A DNA stretch of 59,276 bases. Origin: Palsa-892 sp035555855 (GTDB lineage Bacteria > Pseudomonadota > Alphaproteobacteria > Rhizobiales > Xanthobacteraceae). The position numbers and the translations under genes are program-made. The stretch is taken from positions 1-59,276 of the forward strand of contig DATMGD010000068.1 of NCBI GenBank assembly GCA_035555855.1, read 5' to 3'. Positions 24,471-32,458 of the stretch are shown here, in pieces; the first letter of the stretch is position 1; each line of letters starts with the position of its first letter. The notes under the pieces are model-generated. The model was given only the letters and a program-made list of their open reading frames with translations, made no database searches and had not been told where the DNA came from.

Positions 24471-24866
24471 TCAATCGGACTTGCGCAGCGAGCGATCGAG
24501 GCTCCAGGCGCCGCCGCCGGCCGCCGCGAGATAAAGACAAGTGAAGCACAGCAGAATGGCGTAGCCGCCGTCGTTCAGAATCGGAAAGAAGCCCTTTGGG
24601 AAGTGGCCGAGAAAATAGGCAAAGGCCATCTGGCCTGACAGGATGAATGCCGCAAAGCGGGTAAACAGCCCGACGACTAGCAGTGTGCCTCCGATCAACT
24701 CGATCAGACCTGCGAACCAGATTAACGAAAAGACTTTGACGCTGGCGAAATACGGGATGCCAAAAACCCCGAAAATTTTGGCGAGGCCGTACTGAAGCAG
24801 TAACAGCCCCACGAAAATCCGCAGGATGCTCAGAATTTGCGAGGCATAGGGACGTAAGAAGTCCAT
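24471..24866 (-). CDS. DoxX family membrane protein
   Basis: A 131-residue integral membrane protein with four helices (for example ILRIFVGLLLLQYGLAKIFG and FAAFILSGQMAFAYFLGHFP), the DoxX/SURF4-like pattern. Members are linked to thiol and redox stress or quinone chemistry, but most are uncharacterised. The ATG at 24866 has AGGAGGG at optimal distance, again inside a hairpin. It is probably co-transcribed with the GST downstream, which would fit a redox or detoxification role. Confidence 0.88.
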   Translation of the reverse strand: MDFLRPYASQILSILRIFVGLLLLQYGLAKIFGVFGIPYFASVKVFSLIWFAGLIELIGGTLLVVGLFTRFAAFILSGQMAFAYFLGHFPKGFFPILNDGGYAILLCFTCLYLAAAGGGAWSLDRSLRKSD

Positions 24867-24872
24867 CGAAAC

Positions 24873-24905
24873 CCTCCTGATTGACTGCGTCAATCTGTCA
24901 GGAGG
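24873..24905 (-). promoter_or_regulatory. Hairpin covering the ribosome binding site of the DoxX gene
   Basis: In the minus-strand mRNA CCUCCUGA and UUGAC pair with GUCAA and UCAGGAGG: 13 pairs, one four-base bulge (CAGA) and a three-base loop. The Shine-Dalgarno AGGAGG is the 3' end of the stem, six bases before the AUG. As DNA the inner part is the palindrome ATTGAC-TGC-GTCAAT, so a protein operator is an alternative. Confidence 0.6.
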
Positions 24906-24946
24906 ATTCGAAGGGCGTCAATTCACGGAAAGTTTTCCGGGGCGCG

Positions 24947-24969
24947 AAAAATCCCGCTTGCGGGGTTTT
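24947..24969 (-). terminator. Rho-independent terminator of the 68-residue gene
   Basis: Stem CCCGC/GCGGG with flanking A/T pairs (24948-24969), followed by ATTTTT on the minus strand, 16 bp after the stop of the small gene at 24985. Confidence 0.7.
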
Positions 24970-24984
24970 AAAGGCAGCACTCAG

Positions 24985-25191
24985 TCAGAGGCAGCATTCG
25001 GCCTGAGCGAAGAACCCTTTGATGCGGGACGCCGTGCGCGGACGAACGAAGCTCCGTGCCTTTTCGCTCAAGGTCTCGTAGAGCTCGCCCGCATCGACGC
25101 GGTCTGCCGTCATCACCGCCGCCACCAGCGGATCATTGATCAGCTGGTCGAGGGAGAGTTCGCAATTCCATTTGCTGTTTTTATTATTCAT
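24985..25191 (-). CDS. Small protein of unknown function
   Basis: A 68-residue product with LDQLINDPLVAAVMTADRVD, a helical DPL-motif pattern seen in small uncharacterised Hyphomicrobiales proteins, and a basic C-terminal half ending AECCL. It has no signal peptide or membrane helix. GGAAGA lies about ten bases before the ATG. It has its own terminator, and a CRP-type palindrome is centred 166 bp upstream of the start. Confidence 0.65.
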   Translation of the reverse strand: MNNKNSKWNCELSLDQLINDPLVAAVMTADRVDAGELYETLSEKARSFVRPRTASRIKGFFAQAECCL

Positions 25192-25348
25192 GGCGATGTC
25201 TTCCGATAACTGGTTTTACTTTCAATCTCACGCCCGCCCCTTGTGCCGGGCGAGCATGACTTTTGTTTGTTCCGTGAGGGCAGAAGTCGACAAGTTTGGA
25301 GGCGATTTCAGGGCGATACGCCCTCACGTTTAAAAATCCGTTGCGATT

Positions 25349-25366
25349 GTGTGACGCGCGTCACAC
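25349..25366. promoter_or_regulatory. Perfect CRP/FNR-type palindrome
   Basis: GTGTGACGC/GCGTCACAC is an 18-bp perfect palindrome containing TGTGA-N6-TCACA, identical to the E. coli CRP consensus. It overlaps the stop codon of the Old Yellow Enzyme gene and is centred 166 bp upstream of the small gene at 25191, the likely target. It could also act as a zero-loop hairpin at the end of the preceding transcript. Confidence 0.5.
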
Positions 25367-26476
25367 GAGCGCGGGGTAATCGACATAGCCCTTCGCCTCG
25401 CCCTGATAGAACGTGCCCTGATCGGGTGCGTTGAGCTCCGTCTTCCGGCGATAGCGCTCCGGCAGATCGGGGTTCGCAAGGAACGGCACGCCGAAGGCGA
25501 CGAGATCGGCCGCCTTGCGCTCGAGCGCATCCTCCGCGCTCGAAGCGTCGAAGCCGCCGTTGACGATGTACGTCCCCTTGAAAATGCCCCGCAGGAGCGG
25601 CGAAATCCGCTTGGCGCCGTCCGCTACCGGATCGACGGCATGCAGATAGCCGATGCCCCGCTTGGCAAGCTCGCCGGCAAGGTACGAGAAGGTCGCCACC
25701 GGGTCGGAATCCTGCATCGCGTTGAACGGGTTGTTCGGCGAGATGCGATAGCCGACCCGCTCCTTGCCCCAGACGCCGATCACGGCATCGGTGACTTCGA
25801 GCGGAAAGCGCACCCGGTTCTCGATACTGCCGCCATAGGCGTCGGTTCGCTTGTTCGAGCCGTCGCGTGTGAACTGGTCGAGCAGATAGCCGTTCGCGCC
25901 ATGGACTTCGACGCCATCGAAACCCGCCCGCTTGGCGTTCTCGGCAGCCTGCCGGAAGTCCTCGACTACAGCCTTGATCTCGGCCGCCGTTAAGGCGTGC
26001 GGCGTCACCGTCTTTTTCGGCCCCTGCGGCGTATAGACGTCGACCACCGGGTCGATCGCCGAGGGCGCGACCGGCAATTCGCCGTTATGGAAATCGGGGT
26101 GTGAAATGCGGCCGACGTGCCAAAGCTGGACAAAGATCTTGCCCCCGGCCTTGTGCACGGCATCGGTGATCTTCTTCCAGCCCGCGACCTGCGCCTCGCT
26201 ATGGATGCCGGGGGTACGAATATAGCCCTGGGCGCGCGGCGAGACTTGCGTTGCTTCCGTCACGATCAGGCCTGCGCCTGCCCGCTGGGCGTAATAGGTC
26301 TCGGCGAGCGGATTGGGCACGTTGCCTTCGATCGCCCGGCTGCGGGTCATCGGGGCGAGCACCATGCGGTTTTTCAGCTCAAGGGAGCCGAGCCGATAGG
26401 GCGAAAGCAGCTCCTCATAGGCTTCACTGGACTGGACTTGGGGAATGCGGACGCTGGTATTGGCAGCAGTGCTCAT
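25361..26476 (-). CDS. Alkene reductase, Old Yellow Enzyme family
   Basis: An FMN-dependent NAD(P)H oxidoreductase that reduces electrophilic alkenes, quinones or nitro compounds in the cytosol. The 371-residue product starts at 26476 (AGGAGATC upstream) and shows the TIM-barrel signatures LSPYRLGSLELKNRMVLAPM, FVQLWHVGR, FDGVEVHGANGYLLDQF with SNKRTDAYGGSIENR, and VGYRISP. A longer open frame upstream is not conserved-looking. The gene faces a TetR gene, and two repeated operator-like sites lie between them, as for nemR/nemA systems. Induction by reactive electrophiles is inferred from this layout. Confidence 0.93.
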   Translation of the reverse strand: MSTAANTSVRIPQVQSSEAYEELLSPYRLGSLELKNRMVLAPMTRSRAIEGNVPNPLAETYYAQRAGAGLIVTEATQVSPRAQGYIRTPGIHSEAQVAGWKKITDAVHKAGGKIFVQLWHVGRISHPDFHNGELPVAPSAIDPVVDVYTPQGPKKTVTPHALTAAEIKAVVEDFRQAAENAKRAGFDGVEVHGANGYLLDQFTRDGSNKRTDAYGGSIENRVRFPLEVTDAVIGVWGKERVGYRISPNNPFNAMQDSDPVATFSYLAGELAKRGIGYLHAVDPVADGAKRISPLLRGIFKGTYIVNGGFDASSAEDALERKAADLVAFGVPFLANPDLPERYRRKTELNAPDQGTFYQGEAKGYVDYPALV

Positions 26477-26550
26477 GGCTGATCTCCTGAAATCCGGGTG
26501 GCCGGCCGGCTCCTGCCCCTCGAAAGCTCGTGACTTTCGCTCCGGGGTCT

Positions 26551-26595
26551 GGTACCGATCGGTAACATTGCTTATATAGGTACTGACCGGTAACA
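26551..26595. promoter_or_regulatory. Two TetR-type operators between the Old Yellow Enzyme and tetR genes
   Basis: GGTACCGATCGGTAACA (26551-26567) and GGTACTGACCGGTAACA (26579-26595) match at 15 of 17 positions. The first contains the perfect palindrome TACCGATCGGTA. Centres are 28 bp apart. On the minus strand a TTGACA (26605-26600) precedes the second site and CCTATATAAG follows it, so this operator would sit inside a promoter for the reductase. Confidence 0.7.
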
Positions 26596-26660
26596 CCCCT
26601 GTCAAGCCACCTGTCGCTAGCCGTTGGTCACCAGCGAGTGATCGTCAGAAAGTGATCGCC

Positions 26661-27266
26661 ATGTCCGCCGCCAAGACCGCCGCGAAGACCCCCGCCAAAA
26701 CCGAAACCCTGCCGCCGCGCGAGCGCATTCTCGCCGTGGCGAGCGATCTCTTTTATCGGCAAGGCATTCGCGCGGTCGGCGTCGAGGCAATCGCGGACGC
26801 CGCCGGCACCAACAAGATGACGCTCTACCGGCACTTCGAATCCAAGGACGAGTTGATCGCCGAATACATCCGCCGCCTTGCCTCCTGCTCGGAAACGATC
26901 TGGAGCGAGCTTGCAGAGCGGCATCCGAACGACGCAAAGAAACAGCTCGTCGGTTGGCTGAAGCTAATGGGCGATCACATCAACAACCCGAAAGAGCGCG
27001 GCTGCGCGATCGCCAATGCCGCGGTCGAATTGCCCGAGAAGCACCACCCTGCCCGCTGCGAGATCGAAAAGCACAAGCAGGGCGAGCGCGCCCGCCTTGT
27101 GAAGCTGTGCAAGGAGGCCGGCGCGTCGAAGCCCGACATGCTCGCCGACGAATTATTTCTGCTGATCGAAGGCGCGCGTGTCTGCGCCCAGAGCATGGGT
27201 CAGGAAGGCCCCGCCGCCCGCCTCGGCCGCATGGGCGAAGCAATTATCGCCTCGCACATGGGCTGA
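26661..27266 (+). CDS. TetR family transcriptional regulator
   Basis: A 201-residue repressor. The N-terminal helix-turn-helix spans about 20-65 (RERILAVASDLFYRQGIRAV, then GVEAIADAAGTNKMTLYRHF, the classic TetR recognition pattern), and the rest is a ligand-binding helical domain with several Cys (CSETIW, GCAIAN, RCEIEK, KLCKEA). These could sense electrophiles, as in NemR, but this is inferred. It is divergent from the Old Yellow Enzyme gene with two operator-like palindromes between, suggesting autoregulation and control of the reductase. A GTG nine bases upstream is an alternative start. Confidence 0.92.
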   Translation: MSAAKTAAKTPAKTETLPPRERILAVASDLFYRQGIRAVGVEAIADAAGTNKMTLYRHFESKDELIAEYIRRLASCSETIWSELAERHPNDAKKQLVGWLKLMGDHINNPKERGCAIANAAVELPEKHHPARCEIEKHKQGERARLVKLCKEAGASKPDMLADELFLLIEGARVCAQSMGQEGPAARLGRMGEAIIASHMG

Positions 27267-27287
27267 TTATTTCCAGCTGATTATTTC
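27262..27287. repeat. Short tandem duplication at the tetR/rhodanese 3' junction
   Basis: GCTGATTATTTC occurs at 27262 and 27276, period 14. The first copy contains the tetR stop, and the second contains the stop of the convergent rhodanese gene. Confidence 0.7.
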
Positions 27288-27685
27288 TTCTCGCCGCCCT
27301 CGACCGGGCCGCCCGCTTTCTTCCAGGCGCCAAAGCCGCCGGCGATTTCGGCGACCGGTGAAAGCCCCATGTCCTTTGCCATCTTCGCCGCGAGCGCCGA
27401 GCGCAGCGCACCGGCGCAGAAGAACACATATTTTTTGTCCTGATTGAAGACCGGCTTGTGATACGGCGAGTCCTGGTCGATCCAGAATTCGAGCATGCCG
27501 CGCGGCGCATGGAACGCGCCCGGCACTTTGCCTTCGCGCTCCAACTCGCGCGGATCTCGAATATCGACGAACACGACGTCGTCGCGGCCGACCATCTTGA
27601 TCGCTTCTTCGGTCGGAATCGTTTCGATGTCGCGCTTGGCGGCCTCCACCATCGACTTGTACCCTTGGGTGATTTTTTGCGGCAT
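27281..27685 (-). CDS. Rhodanese-like domain protein
   Basis: A 134-residue single rhodanese domain: DDVVFVDIRDPRELEREGKV, then the active-site loop VFFCAGALRSALAA with the catalytic Cys, and GFGAWKKAGGPV. It should carry persulfide sulfur in the cytosol. The ATG at 27685 follows AAGGAGCG and gives the usual length; the frame continues upstream but has no family character. It is convergent with tetR, so probably not part of that regulon. Confidence 0.9.
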   Translation of the reverse strand: MPQKITQGYKSMVEAAKRDIETIPTEEAIKMVGRDDVVFVDIRDPRELEREGKVPGAFHAPRGMLEFWIDQDSPYHKPVFNQDKKYVFFCAGALRSALAAKMAKDMGLSPVAEIAGGFGAWKKAGGPVEGGEKK

Positions 27686-27802
27686 CGTAACGCTCCTTGG
27701 CTTTTTCTTGGAATTCAGGCTGCCTTTTCCGTCGCACCTTTGCCCCCGCACGGTCAAGATTGAGCCACGGTCGATGCGGATGCTTCCGGTTCGAAACGGG
27801 GG

Positions 27803-29074
27803 ATGCAAATGCGACTGGCATTGATCGCGGCGGTGGTCCTGGCGCTCGTTCACGCGATGAGCGTGCCGAGCACGGCGCAGCCGCTCTCGCCCGAGCGGGT
27901 ACTCGGCGCGCAGATGCGGCTCTCGGCCTCCCTCGCCGCCGAGATGGCGAAACAGCCGCGCGATAATCCAAACATTGTCATATCGCCCGCGAGCATCGCC
28001 GGTGTCATGGCGCTCATCGATATCGGCGCCGATACGAAGATGCGCGGCGCCATCTGGGACATGCTCGGCTTCAAGCCTGCGCTCGGTCACGACGCAGCGT
28101 CCGATCTTGCGGCGTTGCGCACGACGATCACCAGCGCGCCGAAGAAACAGACGGACGATGCAAAATTCGATCTCGCCAATGTCGTGATGTTCGATCCGAA
28201 AGCAAAGCCTTACGAAAAAGCGATCAAGGAAATGCGCGCGACCGGCGCGGAAGTTTCAACGGCACCGCTTTCCGATGTCGAGAACATTAAGCGCATCAAC
28301 CAATGGGTTTCCGATAAAACCCGGAATCTGATCCCCGGCATTCTTGCCGAGCAGCCGCTGCCGCCCGGCCTCGTTGCCGTGAACGCGCTCTACTTCAAGG
28401 GTCTGTGGCCGCAACCCTTCAACAAGGATCTCACCAAGCCGCAGACCTTCCATATGATCGCGGGCGATACAGAAGTCCCGATGATGCACGCGCAGGAGCG
28501 CTACGGCTTCAAGCGCGACGGCGACTTCGCCGCCGTCGAGATGCCCTATCGCGGCGGGCGCTTTACAATGGTCGTGCTGACCAATACCGCGCGCTCGCTG
28601 CAATTGCACGATTTCGCGCCGGTCACCGGCTGGCTGAACGGCGGCGGCTTCTCCTACCGGGAGGTCTCGCTCTCGCTGCCGCGCTTCACGCTGGAGGCGA
28701 GCGAAGAATTGCTCGAGCCGCTGAAAGCGCTCGGCCTCAAGCACGGCATGGATTCCGTCACCGCCTTCGAGAACCTCACGATGCTGCCGCAGGAAATTTC
28801 CCGCATCGCCCAGAAGACCTTCATGAAGGTCGATGAGGAAGGCACCGAAGCCGCCGCCGCGACCGGCATGGTCATGGAAACCGCTTCGCTCAAACCGCGC
28901 GAGCCGGAGCGGCTGGTCGTCGATCGCCCCTTCCTGTTTGCGCTGCGCGATCGCGAGAGCGGCCTCATTCTGATGTCCGGCTATATCGCCAAGCCCGCGA
29001 CAGGCCCCACCGCCTCTCTCGGCGGGCCGGAGAAATTTGCCAGCGAGACCCCAAACTCACCGCGTAAGGAGTAA
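27803..29074 (+). CDS. Secreted serpin (serine protease inhibitor)
   Basis: Serpins trap serine or cysteine proteases by a suicide mechanism. The 423-residue product has a signal peptide (about 1-25, LALIAAVVLALVHA) and the whole serpin fold: NIVISPASIAGVMALIDIGA, LVAVNALYFKGLWPQPF (breach and shutter region), RFTMVVLTN and DRPFLFALRDRESGLILMSG. The reactive-loop hinge EEGTEAAAATG (345-355) fits inhibitory serpins, with small residues through P12-P9 and Thr at P8. By alpha-1-antitrypsin spacing P1 would be Ala361 before Ser362, though the loop is about four residues longer C-terminally. A periplasmic or secreted inhibitor of elastase-like proteases is inferred. A 68-residue gene follows with its ribosome binding site in the serpin stop region. 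Confidence 0.92.
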   Translation: MQMRLALIAAVVLALVHAMSVPSTAQPLSPERVLGAQMRLSASLAAEMAKQPRDNPNIVISPASIAGVMALIDIGADTKMRGAIWDMLGFKPALGHDAASDLAALRTTITSAPKKQTDDAKFDLANVVMFDPKAKPYEKAIKEMRATGAEVSTAPLSDVENIKRINQWVSDKTRNLIPGILAEQPLPPGLVAVNALYFKGLWPQPFNKDLTKPQTFHMIAGDTEVPMMHAQERYGFKRDGDFAAVEMPYRGGRFTMVVLTNTARSLQLHDFAPVTGWLNGGGFSYREVSLSLPRFTLEASEELLEPLKALGLKHGMDSVTAFENLTMLPQEISRIAQKTFMKVDEEGTEAAAATGMVMETASLKPREPERLVVDRPFLFALRDRESGLILMSGYIAKPATGPTASLGGPEKFASETPNSPRKE

Positions 29075-29078
29075 CGTC

Positions 29079-29285
29079 ATGGCGGAAACGCAACTCGAAA
29101 ATCCGACCCTGGAAACCGCGAGCCCCGCAACCAGCCCCGCGCTGCCGCTCGTCGATGACGAAACGCTCGATACCTTCTTGCGCGAGCCGGCCAAGGTCGC
29201 GCGTCTTCCGGTGCCGCCGACGGAATACCGCCGCGAATTCCAGCGCATGATTGTCAGCGCCTTCCTGCAGGATCACGCCGCCTAG
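29079..29285 (+). CDS. Small protein translationally coupled to the serpin
   Basis: A 68-residue acidic, Pro/Thr/Ala-rich product without signal peptide or membrane segment. It ends in a helix-like EYRREFQRMIVSAFLQDHAA. The Shine-Dalgarno AAGGAG lies within the last codons of the serpin gene and the ATG is four bases after its stop, so the two are coupled. No family was recognised. Confidence 0.65.
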   Translation: MAETQLENPTLETASPATSPALPLVDDETLDTFLREPAKVARLPVPPTEYRREFQRMIVSAFLQDHAA

Positions 29286-29349
29286 GTTTCCTGCCCGAGT
29301 GGTGGCAACATCGCGGCTCGATTCTCGAAGAGAGCCGTAGAGAGCCGTG

Positions 29350-30039
29350 ATGTCCGTTCTGTCCCTGCTCGACTGGTTCGCGATTGCTTGGTTCCTGCTG
29401 GCCTGGGCCGGCTACAGCTTCATGATCGAAATGACGCCGCTCGGCGCGGGCGGCCTCAATGCCAGCATGAACCGCCATCGCGAAGGCTGGATGCAGGAAA
29501 TGATCCAGCGCGATAACCGGATCATGGATGGCCAGATCATGGCCTCGCTCCAAAACGGAACCGCCTTCTTCGCCTCCACCTCGCTGCTCGCGGTCGGCGG
29601 CGCGCTCGCGCTCCTGCGCTCGGCGCCCGACGTCGCGCACCTCTATGCCGAGCTGCCGTTCGGCAGCAAACCCTCACCGGGCCTGCTCGAGATCAAGACC
29701 GGCGGTCTGCTCGTGATCTTCATCTATGCCTTCTTCAAGTTTGCCTGGTCGTATCGCCTGTTCAATTACGCCGCGATCCTGCTCGGCTCGACACCACCGC
29801 GCGCGGACAAAGACAAGCGCGGCAGCAAAGCCGCGGTCGAGCGCCTCGCCCGCATGGTGACAATCGCCGGACGCCACTTCAATCGCGGCCAGCGCGCCTT
29901 CTCCTTCGCGCTCGGCTATCTCGGCTGGTTCATCAGCCCATGGGCGTTGATCGCAACCACGGCAGCGGTACTGGTGGTGACGGTGATGCGCCAGTTCGGT
30001 CCTGCCGCGCGCTGGGTGATCCACAGCGGACGTCACTAG
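29350..30039 (+). CDS. DUF599 family membrane protein
   Basis: A 229-residue inner-membrane protein with about four helices. It carries the DUF599 pattern: WFLLAWAGYSFMIE early, then NRHREGWMQEMIQRDNRIMD, GTAFFASTSLLAVGGALAL and FNRGQRAFSFALGYLGWF. Its function is unknown. A GTG and an ATG overlap at the start, and a 10-bp tandem duplication (AGAGCCGTAG, AGAGCCGTGA) runs directly into it. The next gene begins five bases after its stop. Confidence 0.85.
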   Translation: MSVLSLLDWFAIAWFLLAWAGYSFMIEMTPLGAGGLNASMNRHREGWMQEMIQRDNRIMDGQIMASLQNGTAFFASTSLLAVGGALALLRSAPDVAHLYAELPFGSKPSPGLLEIKTGGLLVIFIYAFFKFAWSYRLFNYAAILLGSTPPRADKDKRGSKAAVERLARMVTIAGRHFNRGQRAFSFALGYLGWFISPWALIATTAAVLVVTVMRQFGPAARWVIHSGRH

Positions 30040-30044
30040 CCGTT

Positions 30045-31493
30045 ATGGCTGGTTCTCAACAAAGCCGGCTGAACACCCTGCGCGGGTTCGCGCTCGCCGC
30101 GGGCCTGTTCACCGCAACGCTCTTTATTATTGTCGGCACCGGTTACGGCCTGCAGATGTACGGCGACGGCTCGATCTTCTCCTATGCCGTCGCGATCCAC
30201 GACGCCTGGGCATTTCACTGGCACAACATCGCCGTCCGCAGCACGGTTTATCTGATCGCTATGATGCCAGCCGAAGCCTATGTCCGCTTCACCGGCGATC
30301 CCCATGGCGCGATCTTCATTTATGGGCTGCTGTTCTTTAGCGCGCAGCTCGTGGGCCTGCTCGTCACCTATGCAGCCGACCGATCCAGAGGCCGGGTGAT
30401 CTTCACTTACGCTTGTTTCTCGACCGCCTGCCTGTGTCCGCTCGTCTTCGGCGCACCGACCGAAATGTGGTTCGCGCACGCGCTGTTCTGGCCGGTGCTG
30501 GCACTTGCGCACTATGCCCGGCGCAATGTCGCGAGCACTCTATTCTTGTTCGCCCTCATGCTCGCGCTCGTGTTCTCGCATGAAGGCGCGCTGATCTATG
30601 CGACTATCATTCTGATGACGCTGTTCCTGCGCGGCGCCCGCGATTTCGCGTTCCGGCGCGGTCTTGCCGCTGTCGCCGTTGCGCTTGCCGTCTGGATTTT
30701 CGTCAAGCTGACAATCCACCCCGACAGCTACATCGCCTCGGCGTTGTCGCGCGCTGCTTTCGATGTTTTCGGCATCGATGTTTTCATCGGAAGTTTGATG
30801 TTGCTGCTCTATGCGGCGCTTGTTCTTTATCTCATCGCCTTTGCGGTGATCGCCCGCTTCGACAGCGCACGCCCGCATCTTTATGCAGCAACTGTCGTCG
30901 CGCTGCTGCTCGCGATCTATTGGCTCCGTTTCGATCTTTCGATCCATGCAGAGAACCGCTATTACCTCCGCACCATCGTACTTCTCGGCGCGCCTGTCTT
31001 TGCACTCCTTGCCGCGTGCTATGTGCTGATGGCGGAAAATCGCCTCGCTTATTTCCAGCCGCTGCGGAAATATCTTGCCGCCGCGCGCGACAGCAGGATC
31101 ATTTTACAGCTCATCACCGGTGCGTTTTTGCTGCTGCTTCTGGTGCACGCGGTCGAAACGGCAAAATTCGTCTCGGCCTGGGTGCAATACAAGTCCGCCA
31201 TCGTAAAGCTTGCGACCGGCAGCGATGCCGACCCCGCATTGGGCGATCCGCGCTTCGTTTCCGCGGCGCGCGTGCCGGAAAAACTCCAGCCGCTCGGCTG
31301 GTTCTCGACGACGCCCTATCTCTCGGTGTTGCTCGCGCCCGGCATGACGCCGCAGCGCCTCGTCGTCGATCCGACCGGAAACTACTTCTGGCTATCCTGC
31401 GCGGCGGCAGCTGAAAGCGCCAAGGGCCGGGCCTACTTCCCCGTCGCGCCACGCGAGTTGATCCGCGTCTATTCTTGTCTCCACCGCAATTAA
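30045..31493 (+). CDS. Polytopic membrane protein of unknown function
   Basis: A 482-residue protein with about ten hydrophobic helices between 10 and 370 and a C-terminal soluble part (about 385-482) that has GWFSTTPYLSVLLAP and two Cys in the last third. The loop after the first helix contains MYGDGSIFSYAVAIHDAWAF, with an acidic residue where GT-C glycosyltransferases often keep one, so a lipid-linked sugar transferase is possible but not shown. No strong Shine-Dalgarno is seen; it starts six bases after DUF599 and is probably coupled to it. It overlaps the convergent aldo/keto reductase by four bases. Confidence 0.75.
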   Translation: MAGSQQSRLNTLRGFALAAGLFTATLFIIVGTGYGLQMYGDGSIFSYAVAIHDAWAFHWHNIAVRSTVYLIAMMPAEAYVRFTGDPHGAIFIYGLLFFSAQLVGLLVTYAADRSRGRVIFTYACFSTACLCPLVFGAPTEMWFAHALFWPVLALAHYARRNVASTLFLFALMLALVFSHEGALIYATIILMTLFLRGARDFAFRRGLAAVAVALAVWIFVKLTIHPDSYIASALSRAAFDVFGIDVFIGSLMLLLYAALVLYLIAFAVIARFDSARPHLYAATVVALLLAIYWLRFDLSIHAENRYYLRTIVLLGAPVFALLAACYVLMAENRLAYFQPLRKYLAAARDSRIILQLITGAFLLLLLVHAVETAKFVSAWVQYKSAIVKLATGSDADPALGDPRFVSAARVPEKLQPLGWFSTTPYLSVLLAPGMTPQRLVVDPTGNYFWLSCAAAAESAKGRAYFPVAPRELIRVYSCLHRN

Positions 31494-32314
31494 TCCCAGG
31501 CTGGCGACCACGACGGCTGCACCAGCCGGTTTTTCGCGCCGGCGAGCCGCCTGATCGCCTGCATCTCCACATCCGACAGCGTAAAGTCGAACAGCGCGGC
31601 ATTTTCCGCAAGCCGCTCGGGCTTGCTGGTGCGCGGGATGACGACGATGCCTTGCTGCACGAGATAACGCAGCGCGATCTGCGCCGGGCTCTTCTTGTGC
31701 GCTGCCGCGATCTGCTTCAGCATCTGGTCGCGCATCACCGCCCCTTTCGCGACGGGGCTATAGGCGGTGAGCGAAATACCGAAATGCTCGCACACCGCCA
31801 TCACCTTGCTCTGGTCGAGATAGGGATGAATCTCGATCTGGTTGGTGACGAGCGGCGCTTTCGAAAGCTCCACTGCCTGCCGCACGAGATCGACAGTGAA
31901 ATTGGCAATCCCGATGTGCTGCGTCAGCCCGCGCGTTTTCGCGTCGTTCAGCGCGCCGATCGTTTCTTCGAGCGGCACCGACGGGTTCGGCCAGTGCAGC
32001 AAAAGAAGATCGACATGATCGAGTTTGATCTTGGCAAGGCTCTCTTTCGCCGACATCAACAAGGCGGCCGGCTCGAAATGCGTGTACCAGACCTTGGTGG
32101 TGATGAAGAGTTCATTGCGCGCGACGCCGCTCGCCCGTATGCCCTCGCCGACCGCCGCTTCGTTCTCGTACATCTCGGCGGTGTCGATATGGCGATAGCC
32201 GAGCTTGAGCGCGTCCTTCACCAACGCCGTGCAAACATCGCCGCGCAGCTCCCAAGTTCCCAGCCCGACTTGCGGAATACGCGCTCCGTTCGCTTCGACG
32301 ATTTGCATCTGCAT
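31490..32314 (-). CDS. Aldo/keto reductase
   Basis: An NADPH-dependent carbonyl reductase of the AKR superfamily (274 residues). The catalytic tetrad is visible: Asp in YRHIDTAEMYENE, the Tyr five residues later, Lys in FITTKVWYTHFEP and His in DLLLLHWPNPSV. VVIPRTSKPERLAEN is the cofactor site. It resembles 2,5-diketo-D-gluconate reductase-type enzymes, but the substrate cannot be assigned. It is transcribed alone. Confidence 0.93.
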   Translation of the reverse strand: MQMQIVEANGARIPQVGLGTWELRGDVCTALVKDALKLGYRHIDTAEMYENEAAVGEGIRASGVARNELFITTKVWYTHFEPAALLMSAKESLAKIKLDHVDLLLLHWPNPSVPLEETIGALNDAKTRGLTQHIGIANFTVDLVRQAVELSKAPLVTNQIEIHPYLDQSKVMAVCEHFGISLTAYSPVAKGAVMRDQMLKQIAAAHKKSPAQIALRYLVQQGIVVIPRTSKPERLAENAALFDFTLSDVEMQAIRRLAGAKNRLVQPSWSPAWD

Positions 32315-32458
32315 GGCTCATTCCCGATCATATTTCCGGCGAAAGATTGCCGCCGCCGAATGAGGCGCACGACTCGGACCGCCGAATGGATTGAGCTTTA
32401 TCCTTAGATCAATCGGGATTTGCGTGCCAATCACGATGCGGCAACGCTCGCCGGACGA

